From Thysanoteuthis rhombus (lineage: Eukaryota; Mollusca; Cephalopoda; Oegopsida; Thysanoteuthidae): a stretch of 64,000 nt of DNA. Both the position numbers and the translations under genes were made by a program. The notes under the pieces are model-generated. The model had not been told where the DNA came from. It saw nothing but the letters and a program-made list of their open reading frames with translations, and made no database searches. Location of the stretch: NCBI GenBank assembly GCA_963457665.1, contig OY735212.1, forward strand, positions 53,931,338-53,995,337. Direction: 5' to 3'. Shown here in pieces: positions 11,601 to 22,899 of this stretch (within the stretch, counting starts at the first letter, position 1; each line of letters begins with the position of its first letter).

Positions 11601-12640
11601 TTACTTTTAAAAATACGACTATGCATTTGTTTTCTATTTCCTTTTAAAATAAATTGTAGGTAAATGAAGAGTAAAGGTGCCAACGTATTAGGTTTTTAAT
11701 GGTAATGCCTAGCATACAGACATTTCAGAAAAGACTTCGTCCGGCTGTTCCGAGATACGACTGGGTTCCGTTCCGATTCTGGCAGGGACAACCTCTATTG
11801 AATCATGTATCCCTTACTGCTCCATAATTTTTCTTACAACGGGTAAAACTTATAATTTTCTTGAAAATTGAATATTTTAATGATTAGTTAATCTTCTAGA
11901 AGCGGCTGATGGATTGTCTCAATAGAATTTCCTAGAACAGTTGACGAGATATCTATTGAGAAATTAGGTTTTTCCTTGAACTTCTTACTCTTAAAGTGAA
12001 TCGGATAGCGAATCATGGCATTTCGATGTTCGTAGATGGTGTTAAAGGTAGTGAAAACAATTATGAAAAATATCAAGTTGAGCCTCTCACATTAAGAGAA
12101 ATATTTTCCTTAATATATCTTGAAAAAGTTACATTAAGGGAGATAACTATAACTTTACCATCGAATGAACAACAAAAATGACAATTAATCTAAAAAGTCA
12201 ATGAAGGGAATGACACATTGAACGAATAACAGAAAAAAGAGAGAATTAAGAATGGTGCATCATGAACTTAAGATGCTTTTAAAATAAATTTTCTTCTAAT
12301 TTTGACGTTTGCAATGATTATGAGCGTCATTTCTTTGGGAAATCTTCCATTTTTGAATTCATGCCAAAATAGGCTAAAAATAAAACAAAAAAGGCTAAAA
12401 ATAATCCGTGTACGCCGAATCCCCATAAAATCTAAAAACAGTTTTATTTTCATGTTTTTTCTTTAAAAAAAAATTAATTGTACATGGGTTGTATATGTCG
12501 TGTAATCGTTGTAATCAGTAATTTAATTCATAATTCGTTCAATGTATGATTTTCTCTCCATGTTTTTTTATTGCCATTTTTTTCTCTCAATTCATTTTGG
12601 AAGAGTCATCTCCCCAAGATGCCGAAAAGTGAAATTCAGA
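8628..12640. other. Gene-free region with scattered repeat debris
   Basis: No convincing gene in 4 kb. Seen: an imperfect direct repeat 'caggaagaaagg' at about 8631 and 8752; the family B repeat at 8860-9020; a SINE scrap 'ggcacaaggccaaatgagg' near 9727; a tRNA-like scrap 'ggttcgaacaccgaccgctg' near 10219; and a pair of blocks, 'cagtccccgacttacaaacg' near 11108 and 'gactgggttccgttccg' near 11759, resembling ends of a widespread DNA transposon. Open frames of 60-116 codons show no recognisable domain. Confidence 0.5.
8860..9020. repeat. Dispersed repeat family B, copy 1
   Basis: 'ttattgtaaagtgcccattt' is the reverse complement of 'aattggcactttacaaaata' at about 14221. The following 'cttcttggtcgggccgagaa' recurs as 'ttcttggtcgagccgagaac' near 14308. 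The two blocks have been rearranged relative to each other between copies. Confidence 0.55.
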
Positions 12641-12644
12641 ATTG

Positions 12645-12910
12645 TGTCTTGCCATGACACGATGGTTAACAATTTCGTCTCGTAAACTAATTCGTCATTG
12701 TTGAGCCAGGAAGTCAATACTCTCTTGGTGCTCCTCTCTCACGTCCTTGTGTCAGACTAATTGAATCATAGTAAATAATGTTTAGAAATTTACCACGTCG
12801 TGGAGCAATGGTTACCGAACTGGTGTCGATGAACGTTACTACCATAGTTCGATCATTTGTGAGCTCAAGACCTGTTGCCTTGTACCAGACTAAGCCCAGT
12901 AAGTATTAAA
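12645..12910 (+). repeat. Two tandem tRNA-derived SINEs
   Basis: The first unit runs from 'gacacgatggttaacaattt' to 'ccttgtgtcagactaattg' and 'atagtaaataatg' (about 12655-12780). The second runs from 'cgtggagcaatggttaccga' through a B-box-like 'agttcgatcatttgtgagc' to 'ccttgtaccagactaagccc' and 'agtaagtatta' (about 12797-12910). Both are plus-strand copies of the main SINE family. Confidence 0.7.
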
Positions 12911-13479
12911 CTTGAGCAAGATATGTAAAGGATCTACATTATGTAGCTTTCAATGATTTTTATTAAAAGTAGTTTTTTCGATGGTTCGCAATACGCCACT
13001 TTCTCGGTTTTCCGAAAAGACCAAAAACAAAAAGGAAAAGCAAAAATAGCGTCCAGCCTTTATTTTGCCGAGAGCCGTTGCAGAGATAGTGATAAAGGGA
13101 AAGGGTGAACGCTGACGCCCCAGTCTCCTGCACCCCCACAGTTCCAAACGTCGACAACTTAGCTGAACATGCAATCATCACCATTGTTGGGAACTGGGAA
13201 CGCTCAAAATTTTTTCTCCACATAAATCAATTGTAATTGCATCTTGTGCGCCATCTTGGCTCCTGGAAGGTGTTCGTATGAACATTCTACTTTCAAATCG
13301 GAAATTGCATTTACTAAGCGTTACCTAATTCACCACACACAACTTAAAAAATCAGCGTTCAAAATTCTAGCTTTTATCGGGCTCGAACATAGATAACTGG
13401 GCCCACTAAAAAATACGTGACTATCTCATCTGCTGTGTAGGCCACATTTAAAGAAGATTACATAACAAAAGTCCAAATC
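12911..13479. other. Gene-free stretch
   Basis: Only a weak tRNA-like scrap 'gggctcgaacatagataac' near 13379 is seen. The overlapping 74- and 86-codon minus-strand frames near 12950-13223 show no recognisable domain. Confidence 0.45.
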
Positions 13480-14065
13480 GAACAGGCAGACCTCTATATC
13501 TACCTAGAACAACGAATCTCTGTGAATGTCACAAAGAAGAAATCAAGTGAAGAATCACTCTAGGGTGGCAAGCTTTCGGTAGAGTAAGCTCAACATTTAC
13601 GATCAAAACGATCCCATTAGTTTTGAGGAGAGGTGTCCACAACCAATACTCCCTCCCGATAGTAAACTATGGAACTGAAACATGGATCGTAACCGAAAGA
13701 TTGACCCGTAAACTGAGAACCATGCAACGTACACGGGAGAGAATCGTGCTCAAGATTACATGAAGAGATCACAAAACAGCGCAGTATATTAGAGAAATAA
13801 ACAGGAGTCAGGGATATCATAGAATCCATTTGAAAACACAAATGACAATGGACCGGTTATGTTGCAAGAATGTCAGACAACCGCTAGACATCACGACTCG
13901 CAACGTGAATTCCCGGAACTCATTTGCAAAACTAGAAAAATATAAGATGGGCTGACGAAATAGACGAGTTAAGAAAGTATTTGATCCGTGACGCCCATGA
14001 TAGAGATTTGGGGAAGGGCTATGTCCATCGACGGACGCTAAAAGGCTGATGATGAAGATATTTAC
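13480..14065 (+). mobile_element. RTE-type LINE 3' fragment
   Basis: The translation, with frameshifts, gives 'YLEQRISVN', then a run matching the RTE C-terminal region: a 'YGTETW' version of the conserved Y-G-x-E-T-W, 'RKLRTMQR', and 'CCKNVRQP' (an altered copy of the usual A-R-M-S-D-N-R). It ends at 'ctaaaaggctgatgatgaag', the short 3' UTR and GATGAT-type tail typical of RTE elements. It lacks the RT core and endonuclease, a typical 5'-truncated dead insertion. Confidence 0.75.
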
Positions 14066-14099
14066 TGTGCGAATAAATTAGGGTGTATCTTTTTTTATG

Positions 14100-14360
14100 C
14101 CTGGTCACCGATTCCATAACTGATTGTAAGGTAATGAAAAGATTTATTCCGTTTCGGGGTGATGGTCAAAAGTTATCGGTGACCAAATGATCAGAAACAT
14201 TCAGAAATAAGGATGCTGCAAATTGGCACTTTACAAAATAAGAGACCACTCTTTCCAGCCACAGTGACAGAATGACGCTATGATTTGGGGGTGTGGTCAT
14301 TCCTTTCTTGGTCGAGCCGAGAACTTTTCAGCATTCTCTAGCAGTGTCGTGATGCGCGTG
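14100..14360. repeat. Dispersed repeat family B, copy 2
   Basis: Contains inverted blocks 'tggtcaccgattccataact' (about 14102) and 'agttatcggtgaccaa' (about 14171), 'aattggcactttacaaaata' and 'ttcttggtcgagccgagaac', shared with 8860-9020. The inverted blocks suggest a small DNA element with palindromic ends. Confidence 0.5.
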
Positions 14361-16025
14361 GTCGTCTCACAAACTGTTGGTCGTTAGTTTGATCAAACTC
14401 TGTAATGTTCGACAAATATGGACATGTTGCAACACCAACCTAATAAAAAAAAAAAAAAAAAAAATTGCTTCCAATATCACCCACTCGTATCACGAAAGTC
14501 ATGGTTTGGAATCGGTCAATGTTTCTGCAGTCCGGAATGATGCCGAAGAATTCGTATCTGTTTTGTCATCAAGTGAAATTAAAAGTTGATTGGACATTTC
14601 AATCAAAATCTAGTTTTTACTTTTAATTAAATCGTAGGCAATTCTCTTACGTCCAGTTTATTGTTTGATTCTCTCCGAACTGAAATATGAGATTAAATTT
14701 AAATTCATTCTGTCGTTTAATTTCTAACTGCAACATCAGTCGACAGTTCTAAAAAGGACAGAAATTTCATATAAGACCTGATTTGAATAGGTAAACACTG
14801 TTTGCAAGGAATTGAGTGACTATGTGAGAGAGAGAGAGAGAGAGAGAGAGAGGGTTAAAAAGAGATAACAGATTACTTTGTTAGAAAGACTGTCTAAGAG
14901 GGGTTAATAAAAGATTAGAAGGGAATCATTTCTTTTTTATGTCATACTATGTCATGTTATTCCTTTGAAAGATAAAATCAATTTCTCAAGAAAGAAAGCA
15001 GACTGAAGAGTGTTTATGACTTATGTATATGCACGCACATTACATAATAGCCCTTTTCCTTGCCAATGAATCATATTGCATTTCAGACAATTTATACCTT
15101 TTTTTTTTTTGGTGCAATGATTATCGATTTTTGTTTCGGGCGTTTTAACAAGGATAAACTTGAAAAATCAATTGGAAACAAACAGTTTTGATATCATTGA
15201 TATCTTTATTATTAATAAAATTTACCAAAAGCAATAAAAAATTGTATGTCGGTCCCAGGTTTTGAAAAGAGTCTTTTTTTAAATTTTTTTTACTGATATT
15301 TATTTACATCACATCGCCAAATATTACCCAATCCTCATTATACAGTACAAAATATGGTAATTAAAAAAACTGAAATCAGTGAAATATATCTATATATCAT
15401 CTTTGTCTAAGAAAAAAAAATCACTGATTGCCAAAATAAGAAAATCCGTTTAAAAATAATTTAGAACAACTAACATCCCAAGAGACATTAGGTATGATTT
15501 TCTTGCCATACTTATCTCGAACAAATGAGATGTATTTTCATGTTCCTTAAAAACTACACCATTGTCTATAAAATTCCAATTTCCAACCTCTCCCACCAAA
15601 GGTGAAAAGGCCTGATCCAGGGTCGTGGTGGGTGGTATGCAGATGTGATGCTCCATTGATAAAATAATGCAAAGTTTCGAATATATCTTAGTTACCAAAT
15701 ACATATATGTTAGTTGAGATTAATTTGTGTCTCGAAAGAGTTACCTCCCCTGAACTGTATGAATACATTGTATTAGGTTGATGCATAAATTTCCAGCGTT
15801 GTGGTGTGTGTGTGTACTTTAAAGGCTGAATGCTATTTTAGCCATTAAAGTATTTCTATGACCTTTCAGAAAGGTTGTGTACACGATTCCATATCTTCTC
15901 TCACTCTTATATTTATATAGCATAGAGAGGGTAAGTTTTTATACAACATCTCTGAAATGAACTGATATAAATTGGTACGAATCTGTCTAAATAACGTAGT
16001 ATGCTGTGCCTGATCAGTACATAAT
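14361..16025. other. Gene-free stretch
   Basis: Contains a poly(A) run near 14443-14463, a pure (GA)n microsatellite at 14826-14852 and AT-rich DNA. The 84-codon minus-strand frame at 15450-15704 and the other frames show no recognisable domain. Confidence 0.5.
14826..14852. repeat. (GA)n microsatellite
   Basis: About 13 GA dinucleotides. Confidence 0.95.
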
Positions 16026-16029
16026 GGAT

Positions 16030-16285
16030 GACTTGGAGGAGGAGGCAAGGATCGAACTCACTACGCAATTGTAATAATATGCGAAACCAGCGACCAGCTT
16101 GCTAACCATTGCACTATGATGAAGTATCCTTTATTTACTAAACATTGCTTAGTTATGGCACAAGGCCAAACGTATGGATCTTCCATTGAAGATTGAACTC
16201 ACTGAAGTAGTAAATAGTCTGCAAGACGAATCTGCATTTCTGAGCCTTGCCCTGGAGCAATGGTTATCAGAGTCTTTTCCTTTTA
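16030..16285 (-). repeat. Two tRNA-derived SINEs, tandem
   Basis: The first head reads 'aaggatcgaactcactacgc' then 'cttgctaaccattgcacta' (16049-16117), the complements of B- and A-box. The second copy starts after 'tttactaaacattgcttag' and has 'ggcacaaggccaaacg', 'gattgaactcactgaag' and ends at 'ctggagcaatgg' (to about 16263). Confidence 0.75.
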
Positions 16286-16871
16286 AGACAGCTTTTATGA
16301 ATTAAATAGTCACTAATACAGCTTCTTGTCATTCGCGGTTTCAATATTTCAAGGATCAGTCTCAAATAATTCATTGGGAGTTTTGCAGCGAACTACGAGA
16401 AACCGTAGTAAGTTTTGTTTTTTCTCTTCAGTGTAAGTTTAAGGAATCATAAATGCATCTTAACCTTTGTGTTGCTAAAAAAAATAAAAAAAAAATATTT
16501 GGTTGATAATATAAACCTAGTTAAGAACTTGAATTTTTACGTTTACATTCGCAAACTGGTCAGTCAAAAGAATTTAATGATTATAATACTGTTCAAGTCA
16601 CTGTAAACAAATTCATTTATTTTTCAGTAAGTGAAGTATTGTGAATCATAAACAATTTTCCATTTTAATGCTGCCTACCTTGATCTTAATATTGTTGTTG
16701 CGTGTTCATCAAAAAGGTGTACGATACAAGATTTATGGGGTTTTGAGACTAAAAGTGTTGAGGGAAGTGTAGCAAAAAAAGTATTTGTGGATTTAGCGCA
16801 CCCTGGTGTCATCAACCCTGCGTACAGCAAGGAACAACTGTATTGAGACAGCTCAATATTTCTCAAGTTTG

Positions 16872-16920
<49 letters not shown>

Positions 16921-17064
16921 AAACCAATGCAGCAGAAAAACTTTTTGGATTAGACCATCTTTAGCCCAAGGTCACTTTTATGCAGCACTTGAGTTGGTTC
17001 CTTACTAACAACAGGTCGTATCAGTCACTCAAAAACCATCATGTGACAAACGTTATTTTGCTGC
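16286..17064. other. Gene-free stretch with (TA)n
   Basis: AT-rich. It holds a (TA)n array at 16873-16918; no gene is recognised. Confidence 0.6.
16873..16918. repeat. (TA)n microsatellite
   Basis: Uninterrupted TA dinucleotides, about 23 units. Confidence 0.97.
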
Positions 17065-17390
17065 ATGCCATGTTGGGGGTGATCAATTAAAATCTTGGGA
17101 AAAGGGGGTGATCAATGAATAAGTTACTCCGCTCGCCTTTTGTTGGATCAATAAAAAGTCCAAATTTCAAAAAAGTGCGGATGCAGCAGATCTAAGGGAC
17201 CAATCTAGCATTAAATTACATTGTAAAGTGATCTATACGGGGGTAGGGGTTTAAAATGATTAAAAATGTTTATTTCTAGAAATTAGCAGTAAAGGTTTTC
17301 AGACCTTCAGCTCCATTTGTGTAGCCTGTACGGTATGATACATAGCCAGACCGAATCAAAAACTGTAGAAACACGTTAGTTTTACTTGAT
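17065..17390 (-). repeat. Dispersed repeat family A, copy 3
   Basis: Reverse orientation: begins 'catgttgggggtgatcaatt', then 'gtgatcaatgaataagttac', 'cgccttttgttgga', 'cttcagctccatttgtgtag' and 'atagccagaccgaatcaaa'. The last blocks match the far end of copy 1 ('gagtccggctggattgcta', 'ccaatggagctagg'), which defines the full extent of the repeat. Confidence 0.65.
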
Positions 17391-18295
17391 TTCTAATAAA
17401 AAATCAACGCCGTGAAGATTCAAACATCTTTTACCCTCACCCCCAAAACCCCAACAAAATACTTGAACAAAAACCCATTAGAATTGTAAACAACGTACTA
17501 CTCGACCCAACTATATTAATAACGAGAACATTGAACCACTTGAATACGACAAATACAAATCATATGGAGAAAGAACAGGAAGCGTTTCAAGTGAATAACT
17601 GAAACCAAGGCGAGTTACGAATGCAAATTCGTGCATCATTTTTTACTCGCAAATATTTCATATGGTTTAAAAAAAGAAAAAAAAAAAAACAAGACAAGTC
17701 AAGATGTCATAAAATAATTATGTTTATTATTTCGTAAAGGAATCAAGATAATTATCATTTTCAGTAATATTCAATTTAAAGTATTTTAAAAAGACAACAG
17801 ATGTATTTACAAAGAGGCACTTAGAAGGAAGTTGATTTGCCGAAAACTCAGTCCTTCTTCCATTGCACGTTGGCAGCATTTTCTTTCTTAAAAGAATTGG
17901 CGTGTTCGGAAAATATTTACGTATTTTTAAAAAGGGGATAACTTCACAGGCATTTTTGTTTTTAATTAAATATTATTCATCAATAATGTAATCACAATCA
18001 TCATCAATGACAACAGCTCAACGAGAAGGTAAATTTTCGATTCCATGTCGTGAAAATTCTGCGTTTAAAAAAAAAAAAAAAAAAAAGAAAAAGAAAATCA
18101 GCCTTGTTTTTTGTTCTTTAAACTATCTTCCATGAGCTTAAACTTCACTATATACGACACACTGCCGGATAGTGGAGATGATTAACTAAATTCAGACGTC
18201 GGTTCGTACCATTTAACCCTGGCCTAGGATAGCTTATAATTTATAGCAGTGAAAAACAAAATTATTTATCGAACATCCTAATATTATTAAGCCAT
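17391..18295. other. Gene-free stretch
   Basis: AT-rich, with oligo(A) runs near 17678 and 18067. Nothing else is recognised. Confidence 0.5.
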
Positions 18296-18299
18296 TAGA

Positions 18300-18540
18300 G
18301 AAGGGGGAGGATGAGGGGGAGGGAAGGAAATAGGGGAAAAAATAGTCCTAGACGTTCACCGGACCGTTGGCAGGGGGAAAAAAATGGAAAAAAAAGGGGG
18401 AAAACGGCTATACAGGTATACCCCGGACATCACTTTAGAGGTCAAAAGTGGGGAAAAAAACAACAACAAAAAACAAAAAACAAAAAAAAAAAAAAAAAAA
18501 AAACAAAACAAAAGAAAAAATAAAACAAACAAAAAAAAAC
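18300..18540. repeat. Purine/A-rich low-complexity tract
   Basis: A G/A-rich block (18300-18410) passes into an A-rich block with scattered C (18450-18540). The Lys-rich plus frame and Phe-rich minus frame over it are compositional artefacts. Confidence 0.85.
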
Positions 18541-18897
18541 TGGTCGTTTTGTAGCCAGCCATTGTAAAGGCGGCTAACACCTTATTTTTCCTACGCCACA
18601 GTTTCCTGCAAACCCCAACCATCCCCAACTCCGGTGGCTCGGCTTGAGATACCATCAACATTTTGCAGTCTTGGGGCGGTCAAGATTTTCCCCTCATATA
18701 GATTAATGGAGATTTCTTTTTCGCATTACGTCATTTCTGTTCACAAAAGATTGTTGAATTGCTGGGAAAACTTGTACTTCAAGAGTTCTGCTTACACAGT
18801 ACATAATATTCTCAAATCATTATTCGTTTCTTTATCTGATTGATCAGCTTGCTCAACTAAGGCGATTCTATGGAAGCCAATAATGTCATATTGGTCA

Positions 18898-19385
18898 TCT
18901 TTGGCTCGACGTCGGTATAAGAGAAGAGCTCTTTTGAATGGTTAGATTTTTCAATGACTGGCTTAAAAAAAATGGGTAAAATTGGCTAGATTACATTTCT
19001 AGGCAACTGTAGACGCTTCAAAAACTCCAACCCCGCCAGTATGAATTTACAATACATTCATTAGATATTGACAAAATGAAAATAATCAGTTCTTCAAATA
19101 ATATTGTTGGTTAGAACAACCATATTCAAGATTCAGTAGTTCTACACAACGTGTGATATGTTTTCCGAGGATTACCATAAAATCTAAATAAAATCATGTT
19201 TTTATCGGCAATATTGTGCTGATATCTGATCAATGCATCGTATAATTATAGTTTTTAGAGCTTACAAAACATTTTAGCTCTATAGTTATCTGGAGATGAA
19301 ATGTAGCAAATTTTAGCCATTTTAAAGCCAGCCACTTTTATCCATTCAAAATGGTCGTTCTCTTATACCAACGTCAAACCAAAGA
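18898..19385. mobile_element. MITE-like element, about 45-bp terminal inverted repeats
   Basis: The left end 'tctttggctcgacgtcggta' continues 'taagagaa' and 'ttttgaatgg'. The right end is its complement, '...ccattcaaaatggtcgttc', 'tcttataccaacgtcaaacc', 'aaaga'. The two are about 80 percent identical over 45 bases. The AT-rich interior is non-coding and shares the block 'tagttctacacaacg' with 8021-8627, so the two elements are probably related. Flanks 'ttggtca' and 'ttgtcca' may be a decayed target duplication. Confidence 0.7.
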
Positions 19386-19780
19386 TTGTCCACAATGATA
19401 ATGAATAATATTCTGAGGGAAGTACGGGGGATTCGAGTAGACTTGCTGACACTTTACACCGACCAGGTATTATATACGTACAGAGGAACATCAGTTAACC
19501 TAACAAGATTTGAAGGTCCCGTGAATATCTAATTTTACGACTGACCAAAGTACGTATTTGTTACTAGCTTGTCCGGAGGAGAGAAAAAAAAACGGCCAGG
19601 ACATATTTGACTTTACAAATAAAATCACGTTATCATAAATTTGAGAAATATCCAGGGTTTGTACGCATTTTATCGATTGGGATCAGACCCGTTAAGTATG
19701 GCTTCTTTTCTCATGATCAGATCAGAAATCCGAACAAAATACCATCACCCATCTTTCTGATAATCGACGTTCCTATGAAT

Positions 19781-19895
19781 GTCTCGTCACTGGCATGTTA
19801 CGATGGCTGAACAAAACAGTTACTAGGTGAGCGCTTGGACAAACCACTCTTCTATAATTATCTCCCTTCCTAAAGGCACTCGCAACAAAAATGTC
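19781..19895. repeat. Dispersed repeat family C, copy 1
   Basis: 'gtctcgtcactggcatgtta' then 'cgatggctgaac', 'ggtgagcgcttggacaaacc' and 'ataattatctccct'. Further copies lie at 20815-20960, 41630-41800 and 58755-58915. The fuller copies end in a pol III B-box-like stretch ('gggatcgaatcctgtc' at about 58888), so this looks like a second SINE family. Confidence 0.6.
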
Positions 19896-20374
19896 ACTTC
19901 CACTCTCGATCATAACAAAGACCAACCCGAAACACTACCCAAAAAAAAAAAAAAAAAAAAAAAAATTAATGGATTTCTCCACGTGCTGTTTTCTGTACCT
20001 ACGTCACCCATCTCAACTAAAGCTTTCCATAGACATTTCAGAACGATTAGCTGGGGGAGGAGTTCAGTGAATGCATTTGTAGTTCGTTTTTCATTGATTA
20101 CCTACCAATGCTAAAGCATTGGAATTTTTAGCTATATCCATTGCCTGTCATGACGAACCGTGCATGATAAATATTTTAACACGTTCATTATCAAGGGATT
20201 TTTTTAAATAGTTCGCGCCTTCATTTTATCCTCTGACACTGCGATAATTAATGCCTGCTTTCTGGTGATCTATTCTGTCAACGTTTGTAGGTCAGCGACA
20301 AGCACAAAACAAAAACAAAACAAAAACCAAACCCAAACCTTGGCACTGTTTTCAAAGATAATTAAGAAAAATAA

Positions 20375-20485
20375 ATGATCCTGGGCACAAGGTCACAATA
20401 TCAGAACACTCCCAGGGATCAGATCGCTCACAGAAGAAAGCAGTCCAACTGAACTAGCTCGTTAACCAACATCCTATACAAGATG
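20375..20485 (-). repeat. tRNA-derived SINE
   Basis: 'gggcacaaggtcacaatat', 'ccagggatcagatcgctcac' and 'agctcgttaaccaac' give the three ordered blocks of the main SINE family in reverse. It is eroded. Confidence 0.6.
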
Positions 20486-20594
20486 TTCCCTACTTTGATA
20501 TAAATTGTTTAGTATCTCAATGCTGTGTTCTACATACATGCCACAATCAATATTCATTTTTTGTTTATTACGGGAGTAGAAAGATTGAACTTGT

Positions 20595-20655
20595 TTCATT
20601 AGCGCAAGGCAGAGAGTTTGCCTTGAAGGCCAGCATTCAAAACCATTTTTTTTTG
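20595..20655 (+). repeat. Possible tRNA-like SINE head
   Basis: 'tcattagcgcaaggcagaga' followed by 'gtttgccttgaagg' and 'gcattcaaaacc' could be a degenerate A-box/B-box pair. Weak. Confidence 0.3.
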
Positions 20656-20814
20656 TTGTTATAAAAACCCAAGTTCGAACAACAAGGGAGGAACCAAGTA
20701 AAAGTTTGTATTGATTTTGTTTATATTTGACTCTCTATTAATGTTCCTAGAAAAGGCATGACTCCACCTCTCCTTACATTCTGTACTATCACCAAAAAAA
20801 TAAAGAAAAGGAAG

Positions 20815-20960
20815 TCTCGTCACCAGCACGTCACGATGGACAACAAGGAGGGAGATGAGTGAGGACTTCGGTAAACCACTGTCCCATAATTATATTATCA
20901 GTCCAGGCAGTAACAGCAAACACCCCGTTAGTCCAATTGTTGGCCGTGACAGGGATTAAT
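20815..20960. repeat. Dispersed repeat family C, copy 2
   Basis: 'gtctcgtcaccagcacgtca', 'cgatggacaaca', 'gatgagtgaggacttcgg', 'taaaccactgtcccataatt', 'ccaggcagtaacagcaa' and 'caattgttggccgtgac' parallel copies 1, 3 and 4. Confidence 0.65.
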
Positions 20961-22085
20961 TAAAATTTGCAAGCACCTGCAAATACCTTCATTTTTTGCG
21001 ATAGATGAAGGTATTACTAGATCCCAAAGTCTGAAGCTTAACCGTCCAGAGTCTGAAGTAAAAAGGGGATGTTAAATAGTTTCTTGACCACTCCTTCCTA
21101 AATTAAGGCCTTACCATATGAAGCGGACCACTACTGCCAGTGAAAATTATCTTAATGGTCATATATGAAAATGTGATCAAAGTCTTGTACCGATTTCAAA
21201 TCTCGATAAAGAAAAGTATATACATAATAGGATTATTTAGTTAACCAATTATATACAAGTACACGTAGATTGTGTATTTTTTCACAATTTGGCTGCCATT
21301 TTTGTTGATTCATCATTCAAGCTGATTCTTGAACAATGAGTGCATAGCGTATTTGAAGCCCTGATTTTGCTCGATTTAAATTCATTCAGAGAACAATGTT
21401 CTGATGATTAGATCGATATTTGTCACGCTGATTTGATCTGTGAACTCGGTGGAAGCAGATCAATTGCTTAGCAACAATCATCTATGTCTAAGTACATGTT
21501 ATTTAAAAACTATAACCATGGTGCAGGGAAGATCAAATTGACATAGATGAAACCATTTCATAATACCAAGAATTGAAAATCTTAGAATCATTTCATAAAA
21601 TTTATGTATTTAGTAATTCTTAATACAGAGAAAGTCGTTTATAGTGATCCCTTTCAAAAAGACTCTTTTAGATAACGATAAACGTTAGCAAAAAGATAAA
21701 ATTGGAAAAGATTTTTTATTCATTGTGTTATTAGATTCATTCAAACGTCATAAAAATAATTTGAAGTAATTTCGAATTTATTATAAATTCACATTGAAGT
21801 GTTTAGAACCGATTGATTGTGATAACTTTTAGGCAACATTGTTTGTTTGTATGATAAGGTTTGTCTATAAAGAAGTTATCTTTCACCTAGCAACGCCCGT
21901 CAGAGCGAGGCTTATTCAGACTGAAGGCTTATACTGTATTACGTTCAACTTGAGTTCTTACAGTTGAAAATCAGAGTAGGACTTAATGACTACCTTGAGC
22001 TTCTACCATAGTAACTTATTCCGCGTTGGACAGTGAAGTCAATCAGTTAAAAACGAATTTATCAGAAAAGTACATATATTTTTTG
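20961..22085. other. Gene-free stretch
   Basis: AT-rich with no feature recognised. Confidence 0.5.
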
Positions 22086-22089
22086 CTTA

Positions 22090-22425
22090 TTGAAGTATGG
22101 CTCAATGTAAGCTAGTCTCAGACGATCCACTAATGTAATTGATTCGACCCTTGCTTAGTGCTTCCGCGCCTCTGTGCCGTACTAAGCTGAGTAAATAAGT
22201 GTCTGTAAGGTAGTCTCAGATCATTCGTTCGCGTAACGAGTTCGATCCTCACTGTGCCCCCGATTGTTGTGATTCAATGCTGGACTAAATTAACCATAAC
22301 ACGCGTTTGCCATCGAGCAAAAGTTGGGTAATCTTACAAACTATTTCTTCATATAACGACTTCAATCCTTGCATGGTATCTCAACTGTTGTGACCCTGTA
22401 CCATACTTGTCTTATTGAATCGGTA
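22090..22425 (+). repeat. Three tandem tRNA-derived SINE copies
   Basis: Three successive units each have a B-box-like block ('tgattcgacccttgcttag' near 22140, 'gagttcgatcctcactgtg' near 22238, 'gacttcaatccttgcatgg' near 22358) followed by a 'tgtgccgtactaagctgag', 'ttcaatgctggactaaatt' or 'ccctgtaccatacttg' tail block. The middle unit has the best B-box. Tandem arrangement suggests insertion into earlier tails. Confidence 0.65.
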
Positions 22426-22509
22426 GTCACTCAAGTGTACAAGTCAACAGTCCAGTATCAGTGGTTTAGTATGGTCTGGTTACTTTTCTTTAATGCATCT
22501 TCCCGTTAG

Positions 22510-22895
22510 GTTTCATGTTTTAGTTCCATAGTCGACTAACTAAAAGATTGAAACTCAAACTGAGAACCATGCAAAATGCACTGGATAGAATCATGCTCAA
22601 CATCACACAGAAAGACCACAAGATACTGCACAAGATATTTGAGATAATAAAGCAATATGATTCAGAGATATCATAGAATCCATTAGAAAGCTCGAATGGA
22701 AATGAGCTGGTCACGTTGCAAGAATGTCAGACAACCGTTGGGCAGCATGACTCACTACTTGGATCCTCAGAGATATGCGAAACTGGTGTGACGAAGTACA
22801 CAAGTCCAGAAAGTGTTGGCTCCACGACGCACAGGTCCGGCAGATCTTGTGGAAAGTCTATATCCGACGACGGGCGCTAAAAGGCTGATGAAAAA
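22510..22895 (+). mobile_element. RTE-type LINE 3' fragment
   Basis: DNA closely parallels 13660-14055: 'ctgagaaccatgcaaaatg', 'atcatagaatccattag', 'cacgttgcaagaatgtcaga' then 'caaccgttgg', and the end 'gggcgctaaaaggctgatga'. The frames are broken. It is a 5'-truncated, dead copy. Confidence 0.75.
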
Positions 22896-22899
22896 TTCA

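Noticed and set aside
14041..14060. CTGATGATGA as hammerhead-like
   Set aside because: This is the GATGAT-type tail of the RTE element; no stem II or GAAAC follows.
18356..18661. 101-codon minus-strand frame
   Set aside because: Most of it is a poly-Phe run read from a poly(A)-rich tract.
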